A stretch of 64,000 nucleotides of DNA from assembly GCA_028023455.1 (NCBI GenBank), contig JAQFVV010006231.1, positions 8,510,036 through 8,574,035 of the forward strand. Reading direction: 5' to 3'. The stretch's first letter is position 1. Every line of letters begins with the position of its first letter. Below, one piece after another: positions 1 to 11,815 of this stretch. The position numbers were made by a program, and so were the translations under genes. Below the pieces are notes generated by a model, which had not been told where the DNA came from, did not search any database, and was given only the letters and a program-made list of their open reading frames with translations. Source of the DNA: Epiperipatus broadwayi. Taxonomy: Eukaryota > Onychophora > Udeonychophora > Euonychophora > Peripatidae.

Positions 1-739
1 AGAGTCAGTAAAACCAATGAACTCTATAGCATGCATAAAATGAACTGTTTATGTGTGTGATTTAAATGTTTTGTGTTTATTTAATATTCTTTGTTATATT
101 ATATTCTATTGCATGATTTATTAAGAGTGCATGTAATTATATATAAAAATCATTGTTTAAGTTAATTAAGAGTTTATAAAAGTATTTTCCAAATTATAAT
201 AATAAACATTTCGTTAAAATAAATTATCTTTAAAACTTAATATTGTGTTGGTCAATTTTTTTACCACTAATTAAAGCAGTATTGTATGATATTATTCTTT
301 TGATTGAGCTAGTTGGGATTTTTTAGATGCTGAATTAGTTTGTCAATCATTCAAGGTATGTTAATTATCTTTTGGAGTTATTAACTGGTGCCTGGGGTTC
401 TCTCCAAAACAAAAAAGTGCTTTGAATGATATGTGTTGAATTTTGCAGCTGAAAAGATCTATGTCCTTCAGACGTGGTCCCAGTTATATATTTTATATAT
501 AGCTCTGGCTTGGGCATGGGTATCCTCTGGGTATTATGCTTCTCTGCCTAAGAAACCGGTATGGAGCAATATTTAAATTGCACTGGTGTAGATCGAATGT
601 ATCATATATTATATGTATAAAAGTAAGTCTTATAATTTTGTTTTCACAAGTTTAGATTTTATTAAAGAGTTAAAAGTTTATGCTAGATTGTGTTCCCCAA
701 GCGATCTATGATATCAGCCGATTCAATATATATATATAT
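1..739. other. AT-rich left flank
   Basis: I see no gene here. The stretch is AT-rich and ends in an alternating AT run (about 725-739) that is the insertion site of the LTR element beginning at 740. Confidence 0.6.
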
Positions 740-2628
740 TGTAACGACTACGTAAACTCGTCGTCACACATATATTTATTAATAAAGTTAGATAAGTTAG
801 CTACTAGAAAGTAATAAAGGTAAATGGGTTAGCTACTAGAAATTAAAAAAAAAAGTAAAGGAAAAAAAAAGTTGAGATTCAGAAATGTCGAAATTACTTT
901 TGATTTTTTATTAATAGTAAGAGAAGGGGAGGGGGTGCATAAAGAAATGTGTCTCTTTTTTTCTCTTTTAGAAAAAACAGGAAGTTAGTCAAATGCTTGA
1001 AAGTTATTTCTGTTATTGTGGAAGAGGAGAGGGGGATGCATAAAGAAATGTGTCTTTTTCTCTCACATAAAAACTATTGTGATAAATTAAAATAAAGTGT
1101 AAAACATAAACTTGAAAAATGAATTATAAACTTTTAAGTAAAAATTAAAATGAAATATGTAATATAAAAACAATATGGCCATATAAATTAGAGGTATGAA
1201 AGTCTGTTGGACTAATTGAATTTCTCTGACAAAGAAGAATGTATATGAAGGAAAAGCTTATAATTATAGCTCGATTAATTAAAATAGTACATTCCAGCCA
1301 CTGATTAAACAAATATGGTGATAAGAATTCATTGGAGATCCAAAGATTAATTAAAAATTTACAAAAAAACAAACAAAAGAAGAACAGTAAGACCAGAATT
1401 ACAATTATTATCTGATTATTACGAGTAGAGATTTTGAAGAAGCAGCAGCAAAAAAAATAGAAGAAATGAAAGAAGTGTGCAGCTAGTGGCATAAGGGAAC
1501 GTGGGTTCATACTTGACCCGTCTGACCACTGACTCACAATGTATAAGAGCTAAGCCTGACCTGCTAGAGAGAGACCGCTGCTTCTGTAACTGAACAACTT
1601 AAAAATCTACTCAAAGAATCAAGAAGAAAAAAACTGGAATGAGAAATAACCAAATCAAATTGAGAGAAAAAATCAATCCAGCTGACAGTGAAGGGCATAC
1701 CATCTCTACAAAAAAAAGGGATGATGTCCCACTGACGGTAATGAGCGCTCAAAAGAAATGCCCATGAAAACAACTACAATGAAAACCTAGGTAATTAAAG
1801 CATGCATGCATTTTATTTTAATATTCATAAATAAATAAAGAAGGAACAATCTTGATAGATCTAGAACTCTGCCCAATAAGACTTCAAGATAACTTTAATA
1901 TTCAATATGTATTTATATAAGTGTGTATTTTTTTATTGTTATTATGTATTTTTTTATATGTGTGTGTGTTTATTATTCTTATGTATTTATATCAGTGTGA
2001 TTGCCATTAAATATTATTTATTATATTTAAAGTGTTTGCACTTGCTTTATTCTCCTATCACCAAGCTATGACAGGGGGGGGAATTGTAATTTTTTGATTA
2101 AAGAGTAAGGCTAATTTTAAAAGCATTCATGTGTTGCTTGTTTGTGAGAACCTTTGAATTATAAAAAATAAATAGCAAGCACTGGACATTTGTTAAATTT
2201 CTTGAAATAGTTTGCTTTGTTCAGCAGCCGAGGGTCTTGATCAGGAAAAATAATGCCAAGATAATATGTACGTATTGCTTCGGGGTTCGGTCAAGGGTAC
2301 AGATATGAAGTTAAATTTGTATCTGTATTAGCTCTCTGCTTGAATTGTAACGGCGTTGGCTAACTAATTAATTAATAATTGAAAAATCCATAGTAAACTA
2401 AACTAAATAAACAATATCCACTACAGTTGGAGGCTAAGCAGGATATTTCGGCCATAGCTAAATTGATAATAAATAAATAAATGAAAAGGAAGAATAAAAA
2501 GTTGTAAAATAAAAGTTGTAAAAATAAATAAAATGTAAAATGTTATAAATAATAGAAATAAACTAGAACTAAAAAGTAAATAATTAAATAAAATAAAATC
2601 AATCCACCAAATAACCATTTCCGTTACA
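740..2628 (+). repeat. 5' long terminal repeat
   Basis: Direct copy of 5050-6927 with scattered substitutions and small indels. It starts TGTAACGACTACG and ends CCGTTACA, giving the usual TG...CA ends. A short near-palindrome, TAACGACTACG..CGTCGTCA, sits at the 5' edge. Near the 3' end (2425-2450) lies a second, decayed TTACA-plus-primer-site-like sequence, suggesting the LTR once ended about 200 bp earlier. No promoter is claimed. Confidence 0.9.
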
Positions 2629-2630
2629 AT

Positions 2631-2648
2631 TGGGGGCCAGTCCAGGAT
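2631..2648 (+). promoter_or_regulatory. Primer-binding site, tRNA-Pro type
   Basis: TGGGGGCCAGTCCAGGAT lies two bases inside the 5' LTR. It differs at only three of 18 positions from the well-known tRNA-Pro primer site of murine leukaemia-type retroviruses. The two-base spacer after the LTR is normal. The primer identity follows from that resemblance, not from a search of this organism's tRNAs. Confidence 0.75.
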
Positions 2649-3007
2649 ATTTTCACATTTACAAATTCAGCTCATTTGAATTTGAGTATAACAAAATGAA
2701 ATAGTTTATGCAATAATTAATAAACAAATCAAAAATTAGCTTGGTGGTAGACAAAGCAAGAAATAAATAAATAATAAAGGGTAAAAGGGGGAGAAAGAGA
2801 ACTTAGGTTGTAAATTGGAGACAGTTGTGGATGGGTCTTGAAGGCAGGCATGGGTGTGTGAGGATTAGTGAGTGAGTCGGGGAGAGTCGAACAAATGTAC
2901 CTAGTGTCAGTAAGATATAAAGTAAGATAATCCTATAAGGATAGGGTTAGAATAGTAAAGCTGTAAAATAAAATATAGGTGATTAGTGTGTATGTTAGTC
3001 AGATTTG

Positions 3008-4117
3008 ATGCACACAAGATCAAAACCAAAAATGGACACTCTAGTGGATGAAATAGAAAAAACCTCTGAAGAACAATTGGAACCATCCGGAGAAATAGCT
3101 AGTGAAGGAGAGATAGAAATTAGAAAGGGAATGGAGATGACTGTTAATAGTAAAAATAAAATAGAAAGCTACAGTATAATGGATATGCTCATGAAAATAA
3201 TGGAGAGCCAGCAACAGTTGATTATGGAAATGAGAGAAAGAGATGAAAGAAATATAAGAAGGATGGAAGAGTTGGATGAATGACTAAATAAGAAGTTTAG
3301 TCAAAAGGTGGAACAAGTAAATGAAAAATGTGAACAAACCTCATATCAGGTGAAGGTGGCGAATGAAAGGCTAGATCACCAGGAGGAATTACTGGGGAAA
3401 ATAGAGCAGCACCTTCAGGGAGAGTGGGATAACATAAAACATGGTGTTGAGTTGAAAGTAAATGAGGGGATGAAGTATGTCTAATATAAACTGGAAACAA
3501 TGTGCCATGAAATAGAGCAAGTTAAGTTAGAGCAAGGAGAGAAAATTGAAGTAATAAAAGAGGATAACGGAAAGGTTATAGAAAACATATGACTAGAGGT
3601 AAATCAGTTAGCAAACACAGTTAAGAAGATAGAAGTGAGGGTAGAAAGGGGTGAAAATAAAATAGAAAATATAATAGAGATGACCAAAGCTAACAGTAAA
3701 GAACAAGAAAGCACAAGCAAGTGTTTGCAAATAAGTAGCGAAAGTAATAATGTGGAGCAAATGCTTATAGGCCCAGAAGGAAAGACTGTCGGACAGGTTA
3801 CTGAGTCGATGAATGCGTTGGGCAGCGCTAGGCCTAATTACAAGACAGAGGATTGAGGATTTAAACCCCGGCCCAAAGATCTGCACATAGGGAGGATGCA
3901 ATTCAATTCTCATCGTGATTATTGGGAAGGAAACCAGGCGTTTCCTGATAGATCAGAAAGAGCTAAAATGTCCAAGCAGACCGGAAGAGGTTCAGATCTG
4001 AGTTATCCGGATGAGCAAGCCGACTCTAGTGGACATCAGAATAGTGCTCCAGTTCCAAGCACAAGTGGATATAAGTATAGTAGAAAGAATGATAAAAAGC
4101 TTCCAGACAAAAACTAA
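3008..4117 (+). pseudogene. Gag-like coiled-coil protein of the LTR element, four in-frame stops
   Basis: One continuous frame runs from ATG at 3008 to TAA at 4115, about 370 codons, interrupted only by stops at 3281 (TGA), 3482 (TAA), 3590 (TGA) and 3854 (TGA). No frameshift is needed. The start MHTRSKPKMD resembles the basic N-termini of arthropod and mollusc Ty3-type gag proteins. The middle is rich in Glu, Lys, Gln and Ile in a long heptad-like helix, and the C-terminal 80 residues are Ser/Pro/Gly-rich and polar. I see no CCHC zinc knuckle. All four stops can be explained by C-to-T changes (CGA or CAA codons), so the frame decayed recently rather than being random. Its likely role was particle assembly; it is inactive in this copy. 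Confidence 0.75.
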
Positions 4118-5049
4118 GCCTAAAGAAAATAAACGGACAGATATGTCGGTTTGATGAAACGGATAACGTCATGAAATCATGAAAAATAAAGTTGATTTTT
4201 TTTTTAAAAACATGACAAGTGGGGCAAATTCTCTCATGACAAATAATTAAAAGTTACAGTAATAAGTAAATAATAATAATAATAAAAAGAAAGCTTTCAC
4301 GGAGTGTTCTATCAATGATTAATTTAATCGACGATTTTTGTGCAGTCAAGCACAGCGAAACAAAGGTCATAAATAAAAGTAATAACAAAAAAAAAAGGGA
4401 AAGAAATCTGTAAGTAATTTATTCATGCAACAATCTGTCAATTGTAAATGCAGATATAATTAGCAAATAAATAAAAGTAAAGGTAGAAATAATAATTGTT
4501 TAGGCTCATTAGAGAGCCAGTTAATAATTAATATAATAAAATAAACAAATAAGAGTGATAATATTTAAATGATAGATATCACTAATAGGTGTATGAGGTT
4601 GCAGATTGAGGCATATATGTGTGTGTGGATACATTATGTTTGGGTCATATTTTGAGCTTGATTTAGCCGTCTCTTCACTAACTAAAGAAATAAATAAAGA
4701 AAGAAATAAGAATTTGTTGTTTGCACAAGATGAGCAGGCAGTAGAAATATCCTGCTGTTCACACGCTTTAAACCCTTTTATGTTTTCTGATAGAGAGTTA
4801 AGTTTGCCATGGTCTCGTATGCATAGAGATTAAATTGGTTGATCAGTCAAAATCGATCAGAATGAAATGAGTAGTTTTATCTAGCTGTCTCTCTGCAGTC
4901 ATCCTCATCATCATCATCACTCATCATGATAGAGTGGAAAGTTATGTAATAGAAGCAGAAGTAAGGGTTGAAAGCAAAGAATTAAAATAAGCTCACATCT
5001 CAGACTAAGATTCGACCAGATTTTAATTCTCAAAATGGGCGGAGTGTAA
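4118..5049 (+). other. LTR element 3' interior, no pol, ends in polypurine tract
   Basis: This interior segment carries no recognisable protein motif. A 75-codon frame at 4606-4833 has no family resemblance I can see. It contains an imperfect CAT triplet run near 4905-4930. The last bases, AAAATGGGCGGAGTGTAA, form the polypurine-tract-like end that would prime plus-strand synthesis immediately before the 3' LTR. Confidence 0.6.
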
Positions 5050-6927
5050 TGTGACAACCACGTAAAGTCGTTGTCACATATATATATTTATTAATAAAGT
5101 TAGATAAGTTAGCTAATAGAAAGTAATAAAGGTAAATGGGTTAGCTACTAGAAATTTAAAAAAAAAGGAAAAGAAAAAAGTTGAGATTCAGAAATGTCGA
5201 AATTACTTTTGATTTTTTATTAATAGTAAGAGAAGGGGAGGGGGGTGCATAAAGAAATGCATCTCTTTTTCTCTCTTTTAGAAAAAACAACAAGTTAGTC
5301 AAATGCTTGAAAGTTATTTCTGTTATTGTGGGAGAGGAGAGGGAGATGCATAAAGAAATGCATCTTTTTCTCTCGCATAAAAACTATTGTGATAAATTAA
5401 AATAAAGTGTAAAACATAAAGTTGAAAAATGAATTATAAACTTTTAAGTAAAAAATAAAATGAAATATGTAATATAAAAACAATATAGCCATATAAATTA
5501 GAGGTGTGAAAGTCTGTTGGACTAATTGAATTCCTCGGACAAGAAGAATGTATATGAAGGAAAAGCTTATAATTATAGCTTGATTAATTAAAATAGTACA
5601 TTCCAGCCACTAATTAAACAAATATGGTGATAAGAATTCATTGGAAATCTAAGCATTAATTAAAAATTTACAAAAAACAATGAACAAAAGAAAGGACAGT
5701 AAGACCAGAATTACAATTATTATCTGATTATTATGAGTACAGATTTCGAAGAAGCAGCAGCTAAAAAAAATGAAAGAAGTGCATGGCTAGTGGCATAAAG
5801 GAACGTGGGTTCATACTCGACCCGTCTGACCACTGACTCACAATGTATAAGAGCTAAGCCTGACCTGCTAGAGAGAGACCGCCGCTTCTGTAACTGAACA
5901 ACTTAAAAATCTATTCAAAGAATCAAAAAGAAAAAGAACTGGAATGAGAAATAACCAAATCAAACTGAGAGAGAAAATCAATCCAGCTGACAGTGAAGGA
6001 CATACCGTCTCTACAAAAAAAGGGATGATCTCCCACTGGACAGTAATGAGCGCTCAAAAGAAATGCCCATGGAAACAACTACAATGAAAACCTAGGTAAT
6101 TAAAGCATGCATGCATTTTATTTTAATATTCGTAAATAAATAAAGAAGGAACAATCTTGATAGATCTAGAACTCTGCCCAATAGGACTTCAAGATAACTT
6201 TTAATATTCGATACGTATTTATATAAGTGTGTATTTTTTTATTGTTATTATGTATTTTTTTTATATATGTGTGTGTTTATTATTCTTATGTATTTATATC
6301 AGTGTGATTGCCATTAAATATTATTTATTATATTTAAAGTGTTTGCACTTGCTTTATTCTCCTATCATCAAGCTACGACAGGGGGGAAATTGTAATTTTT
6401 TGATTAAAGAGTAAGGCTAATTTTAAAAGCATTTGTGTGTTGCTTGTTTGTGAGAATCTCCAAATTATAAAAAATAAATAGCAAGTGTTGGACATTTGTT
6501 AAATTTCTTGTAATAGTTTGCTTTGTTCAGCAGCCAAGGGTCTTGATCGGGAAAAATAATGCCAAGATAATATGTACATATTGCCTCAGGGTTCAGTCAA
6601 GGTTACAGATATGAAGTTAAATTTGTATCTGTATTAGCTCTCTGCTTGCATTGTAATGGCGTTGGTTAACTAATTAATTAATAATTGAAAAATCCGTAGT
6701 AAACTAAACTAAATAAACAATATCCATTACAGTTGGAGGCTAAGCTGGGATATTTCGGCCATAACTAAATTGATAATAAATAAATAAATGAAAAGGAAGA
6801 ATAAAAAGTTGTAAAATAAAAGTTGTAAAAATAAATAAAATGTAAAATGTTATAAATAATAGAAATAAACTAGAACTAAGAATTAAATAAATTAAAATCA
6901 ATCCACCAAATAACCATTTCCGTTGCA
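5050..6927 (+). repeat. 3' long terminal repeat
   Basis: Direct copy of 740-2628, beginning TGTGACAACCACG and ending CGTTGCA. The two LTRs differ by scattered point changes and one- to few-base indels, a few percent by eye. The same internal primer-site-like sequence recurs at 6734-6751, so it was part of the LTR before this insertion. The right flank is an AT run. Confidence 0.9.
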
Positions 6928-8866
6928 ATATATATATATTGTACCAAAGTACATTGATATGTAATTAATTTATTATGAATTCCATGTTTAAAAATATAAA
7001 CATTTAAAATTAAGAGAATAAAATGTAAAAACTAAAGAGTAGGGAGGGGGATTTTGTATTGAATAAAATAAACTGTTAATGCCGTTTAAAATGATAAGTT
7101 GTTTAAAATAACAAGCTGTTTAAAATAAAAGATTTTTTTGTGTTTAAAAGAAGTAGAAAATCTTGTAATAAATAAATGATTTAAATATTTTTAAATGAAT
7201 TTTTAATAAAATAATGAGATTTTGTTTTCTCTTATAATAAATAAATATATGTGCGTGTGTGTATGCAATTTTTAATAAAAAGTAGATGCTAGAAGCTGAT
7301 TTTATTTCACTAGAAGAAGAACACTGTTGCTAAAAATAGTTTTCCATTGTTTAAAAAATATAAATAGCTCAATTTTTGTCCATTCTGGGTTCGGACTTTT
7401 TCATTTTAATAAATATTTTTGAAGTAATATTTCCAAAAATGATGCATTGTTAAAATGCCAACGTATTTGCAGTTGACCAAAAAGCCACTCTCTACGCATT
7501 TAAGACCTGCAAATAGTTCAGAAAGTAATCATGTTAAAATAAACTACATGGACAGCGGAGTGCAGGGAATGCCAAACCAGCCATGGAAATATCAGGACAC
7601 AGGATCCACGAAGGAATAAATTTAACTGGACATCGATGATTTAAGAAATAATTTCATTATACTGTTTATGTTGTATACAAAACCTAGGTAATTATTTGAT
7701 TTTGATATAAATATATCCAATTTCTTCTTAAAATAAAGATAGACTTTATTGAAAGAACTTTTGAACTTTCTGAATTAAACTTAAAAGAAAATAAACTTTA
7801 AAAATTCAAAAGATAATATTTTGCGATAATAAATAAAAGCAGCTTCTATTAAATAATATTTTTGGCATGCACATATGTGTGATTGATTTTAAACTTAAAC
7901 TTAAAAAATAATAATAATAAAATATAATGTAACGTGTATAATTTATTTGCTCGAGTAATATATTAAAATGCTTATTTTAATCTTAAAAAAAAAGAAGTGT
8001 ATGTGTGTTTCATTATAAGATAAAATGATACATTTATTTTAAAATAATAAAGTAAAACATTTAAATTATTTTTCTTAAAATATTTGTTTATTCTGATACG
8101 TGCGGGTAAGTATAGATATTTATTTTTCTTAATAAGAGTAGGAGGGAAAAAATCCAATCATTAATAATAGTATTTTAGAAAGATTCACCAAGTTAAATCT
8201 ATAAATGTTTGGTATTCAGTATAATGTTGTTATTATCAGTTTTAAAGGAGCGAAGTATTATTTGAATGGTTTGGGGGGGAAATTATTTTAGTTTTAGTAA
8301 ATAGTAGCAGTTTAGAACAGGCAGGTGTTTACGATACCTTTTGTTTGTTTCTTAGTGGGTGATTGGAACCGACTGATCTAGCAGATTTTTTACAAGCCCC
8401 GGATTATGCTGATTGGATGGACATGCTAATTCTAAAATGTAATTAGCTGGTGCCTAAGGGATTTTCTTTCTTCTTTAAAAAAAAATAATAAAGTGTTTAT
8501 TTGATCGGTATATATTTGGTAGATAAGTGTTGAATGTTATTAATAGTTCGTTATTGATAACAGTTGACATTTTGCCTGAAAACCAACCATTTTCTGAAAG
8601 GGAAACTTAGGAGGACAAAATACAATAAAATATTAAGTAATATTTTTATTTGTCGATGCTTTAGTGTTTGTTATTTCCTGTAAGTTTTTAAGTAGTAGTT
8701 TTTTAAATAGTAAGTTTTATAGCATTAAGGGAAGTTAGGTAGAAATAAGTGTTCAATAATATAAATAGAAATAGTAGTAGTTAGTTGCTTTTCTGTTGTT
8801 TGTTGTTCGAAGTAGGTTGTCTGCAAATTAGTAGGTTGGGTTTAATTAGGCAGTATATATATATAT
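6928..8866. other. AT-rich spacer with one GC-richer patch
   Basis: No gene is supported. The exception to the AT-rich background is about 7480-7640, where a less biased stretch has a short open frame without a start or recognisable motif. It may be a decayed exon or repeat. A tract of alternating AT at 8855-8871 borders the next element. Confidence 0.5.
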
Positions 8867-8966
8867 ATATAAAGATTATAAGAATAAAGCTAAACTAGTC
8901 AATACATAATCAAAACTACCCCAAATCCAAAATTCAACCAGACCAGCACAAAAACAATATCAAAAC

Positions 8967-9008
8967 ACTACCAAAAGTTTCACTGCTACAAGCAGACTTC
9001 TCAAGTGT
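8967..9008 (-). ncRNA. Hammerhead-like ribozyme, U3-A8 variant (Penelope left arm)
   Basis: On the minus strand, stem I ACAC/GTGT encloses the core TTGAGAA, then stem II CTGC/GCAG with loop TTGTA, then T and GAAA, and a tiny stem III (C-G closing TTTTG) followed by TA. The canonical core is CTGATGA; here C3 is U and G8 is A together, which keeps the 3-8 pair. Activity is doubtful but the fold is coherent. Hammerheads are known in Penelope-like terminal repeats. Confidence 0.5.
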
Positions 9009-9042
9009 AAAGAACTACAAAAACTACACAATATATATAATA

Positions 9043-9350
9043 TTAAAGATTACCCACAAATCCATTCACTTCCCATCCACCCTTAATATTAAAAGAACTC
9101 TTAAATAAATTAATTGCTTCAGAATAATAAATTTTCAATAGTAAAGATTCTTTAATTCTTCTTTTGATTTCATTTCTCTCAAAGAAGACAACCTTAGCTT
9201 TATCAAAATCAATAGTGTGGCCTGTATATTTTTCATGGACATACAAAGCAGAACTAAGATATCTATTTTAACTCTACTTTTATGAACTTTTATTTTTTCA
9301 TTTAAACTCAAACTACTCTGACGTATGTAAACCTTCTTACAAAATAAACA
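9043..9350 (-). pseudogene. Penelope-like GIY-YIG endonuclease C-terminus (left arm)
   Basis: Read on the minus strand from 9350, the frame gives a VYIRQS segment (position of the YIG-Q motif), then EKIKVHKSRVK, then after a one-base loss in an A run YVHEKYTGHTIDFD and RNEIKRRIKESLL, ending at 9043. The spacing of the Arg/His block, the GHTIDFD block and the final Lys/Glu helix matches the nuclease end of Penelope-like elements. The frameshift near AGAGTTAAAATAG and the missing upstream reverse transcriptase make it dead. The assignment is by motif order only. Confidence 0.65.
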
Positions 9351-9362
9351 AGTTTAAATGAA

Positions 9363-9614
9363 AGAATAAAGATTCATAAAAGTAGAGTTAAAAATAGATA
9401 TCTTAGTTCTTCTTTGTATGCCCATGAAAAAGATACAGGCCACACTATTGATTTTGATGAAGCTAAGGCTGTCTTCTTTGAGAGAAATGAAATCAAAAGA
9501 ATTAAAGAATCTTTACTATTGAAAATTTATGATTCTGAAGCAATTAATTTATTTAAGAGTTCTTTTAATATTAAGGGTGGATGGGAAGTGAATGGATTTG
9601 TGGGTAATGTTTAA
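9363..9614 (+). pseudogene. Penelope-like GIY-YIG endonuclease C-terminus (right arm)
   Basis: Plus-strand twin of the left arm. From 9363 the frame is open through IKIHKSRVKNRYLSSS, LYAHEKDTGHTIDFD and RNEIKRIKESLLLK to the stop at 9612-9614. It keeps the base lost in the left arm but is truncated before the YIG-Q block, so it lacks the catalytic N-terminal half of the nuclease. There is no ATG start; it is the tail of a longer polyprotein. Confidence 0.65.
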
Positions 9615-9648
9615 TATTATATATATTGTGTAGTTTTTGTAGTTCTTT

Positions 9649-9692
9649 ACACTTGAGAAGTCTGCTTATAGCATTGAAACCTTTGGTAGTGT
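9649..9692 (+). ncRNA. Hammerhead-like ribozyme, U3-A8 variant (Penelope right arm)
   Basis: Mirror copy of 8967-9008: ACAC at 9649-9652, TTGAGAA at 9653-9659, stem II TGC/GCA, GAAA at 9676-9679, one-pair stem III, TA, then GTGT at 9689-9692. Stem II has lost its outer pair (GCAT instead of GCAG), so this copy is more decayed than the left one. Confidence 0.45.
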
Positions 9693-9799
9693 TTTGATAT
9701 TGTTTTTGTGCTGGTCTGTTTGAATTTTGGATTTGGGGTAGTTTTGATTATATATATAGAGAGAGAGAGAAAGAGAGAATGCTAATAGCTCTAAACAAG

Positions 9800-10028
<229 letters not shown>

Positions 10029-10911
10029 TGATAAATGCCACAAGAGAAAGCATTTTATTATTAAAAAAAGCTAGTTTAGAGCCATTAGCATGCTCTTTAT
10101 TTATTGATAATGCAAGCTATATAAATTATGTGATATATGACTTGTTTTCATTAATATGAATGTTGAACTACTTCAAGTTAAATCTCATTTCTCATCTCGC
10201 ACTGAGTCACATTATTGTTTGAGATCTAATGATTTTTCTTTCAAAAGTTAACTTTGATAGTGGTGGTTGCTAGTCTGTTGAAATATCAGATTGTTATGCA
10301 AAATAATACATGGTTTATACCCAAAAATATTATTTTATGTACATCATATAACCACGAAAACATTAAATATATATATATATTGAAACAGTCAACCTTAGTT
10401 CGAGGTCGAGTTTCACGCTTTTACCACTGTCCACATGTCATCATGTTTTTTTCGTAAAATGTATATTATAGTAGCATATATATGTAATTAAAACTATTAG
10501 GTAATTTTGTATTTTTTAAAAATTGTATTTTTATATTTTAATACATTATAATTTTCTTTTTCATAAAATAAAATGTAAATTCAAGATAATTGTCTGAAAT
10601 AATTAAAAGGGTGGGGAGTTTGTCTTATGATTTTAAACCAGGAAATTGTAAATTAAAAAAGTAAAAGCTAAAACAAAACTAATGCATTTTAGTTAGCTAT
10701 TAATATTGTTTTATTCAAATCAATTTCCAAGCAGGAAATTGATTTGAATGGATTTTAGACAGTTATCTTAAAACTGAATCTTTACTAACATTAGAGTAAA
10801 GATTCTCCTAAAATGGAGATCCATTAAAGGCAGGAAATCTATTTTAGAATAAGTTTTCTCTAAGGGGCCAAAAACTGATATAAATAAAGCTAAAAATCTA
10901 TTATGTTAAAG
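10029..10911. other. AT-rich spacer
   Basis: No gene is supported. There is a short imperfect foldback at about 10718-10755 (CAATTTCC near GGAAATTG) and a second short one around 10770-10830 (TCTTTACT / AGTAAAGA). Confidence 0.5.
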
Positions 10912-11103
10912 TTGGGTCAGTCATTGCTGGGTGACTTCATGTCCATTTGAAATTTGGGAGAACCAAATTGCCATCCGCTGTCTTCAGCCAAGCCTTGCCG
11001 CAATGTAGCCCCAAAGAATGCTGCCTGCCGCAGCAGATTCATCGGTACTTCCAAAGAATCCTGAAGTAACCAGCCAAAAGAATGTATAACCGCCTTATCC
11101 ACA
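10912..11103. other. Unexplained GC-richer island, possible exon or repeat
   Basis: Roughly 190 bp of balanced composition in very AT-rich DNA. The minus strand is open across it (about 61 codons, including QDSLEVPMNLLRQAAFFGAT), but I recognise no family and see no strong splice pair. It could be an exon of an unknown gene, a lncRNA exon or an old repeat. Confidence 0.3.
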
Positions 11104-11815
11104 TTTAACTATGTAAATTAATTTGTAAGCTAATAATTTCATTATATTTAATGTTTTCTTAAAGCTTTGTTAACCATTTATATCAATTCTTTGCTGCCTA
11201 ATTATTATTTCATCCAACTCACGCTTATTATTATTTTTATTAGTTAGTGCAGTTATAATTTAAGTTTAATAATATTTTTATATTTTTTTCTTTTATTTAT
11301 AAATGCCTCTAAATACTTAATCTTACAAACTTCTATTAAACAGGGAAGGGGTGGGGAGTTAAAATGAGTTCTTATTAATTATTTTAAATACTTCGTAAGT
11401 TTGGGTTATATTTTAAATGAATACAGTATTTTTTTATTTAAATGTTTTGTCGTAAATTTATACAAAATGTATAAATATTTTGCAATCCGGGGTGGCTATT
11501 GGTGTCCGTTAGTGTTATAAATTTCTTATTGATCATTATCACCACAAAGACTGGCGACTTAACTTTATTTTGTAATTTGCATCCTTGAATTTTTTTTATT
11601 ACTATATTAAAATATTGATTCAGAAATTGGGGAGCAAAGCAAGCTTTATTAATACTAGTTAATTTATAATCAATGACTTTATATTATGTAGGTCATTATA
11701 CTCGCATGTTATTACGTATTTGTTAAACCATTTAAGGCTTTTCTTTAATAGTTAAATTTATTAATTTTATATTATTATGATAGCATTGCTAGCATATATC
11801 CAATTATTTATAAGC
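11104..11815. other. AT-rich spacer
   Basis: I see no gene, tRNA or clear repeat. Confidence 0.5.

Larger units (their letters stand above)
740..6927 (+). mobile_element. Non-autonomous LTR retrotransposon (LARD-like), 6.2 kb
   Basis: Two near-identical direct repeats of about 1.88 kb, both starting TGT(A/G)AC and ending GTT(A/G)CA, enclose a 2.4-kb interior. A primer-binding site lies just inside the left LTR, and a purine-rich stretch ending in GGGCGGAGTG lies just before the right LTR. The only supportable frame is a gag-like coiled-coil protein with in-frame stops. No protease, reverse transcriptase, RNase H or integrase is visible, so the copy must have depended on enzymes from another element. 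Both ends abut alternating AT runs, so a target duplication cannot be read unambiguously. The termini and primer site point to Ty3/mdg4-like (Metaviridae) relatives, but without pol the clade is an inference. Confidence 0.9.
8908..9752. mobile_element. Two Penelope-like element 3' ends, head to head
   Basis: An inverted repeat of about 400-450 bp arms (minus-strand unit about 8908-9354, plus-strand unit about 9353-9752) meets near 9353. Each arm encodes the end of a GIY-YIG endonuclease and then a noncoding tail carrying a hammerhead-like fold. Penelope-like elements typically carry reverse transcriptase plus a C-terminal GIY-YIG nuclease, and often leave inverted partial copies with hammerhead motifs in their terminal repeats. 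Reverse transcriptase is missing, so both units are 5'-truncated. The right arm lacks the first 45-50 bp of the left arm. AT-rich runs border both sides. Confidence 0.7.

Noticed and set aside
1145-2618. Open frames inside the LTRs (minus strand)
   Set aside because: They are Phe/Leu/Ile-rich translations of AT-rich LTR DNA, with no start context or motif, and are not fully kept between the two LTRs.
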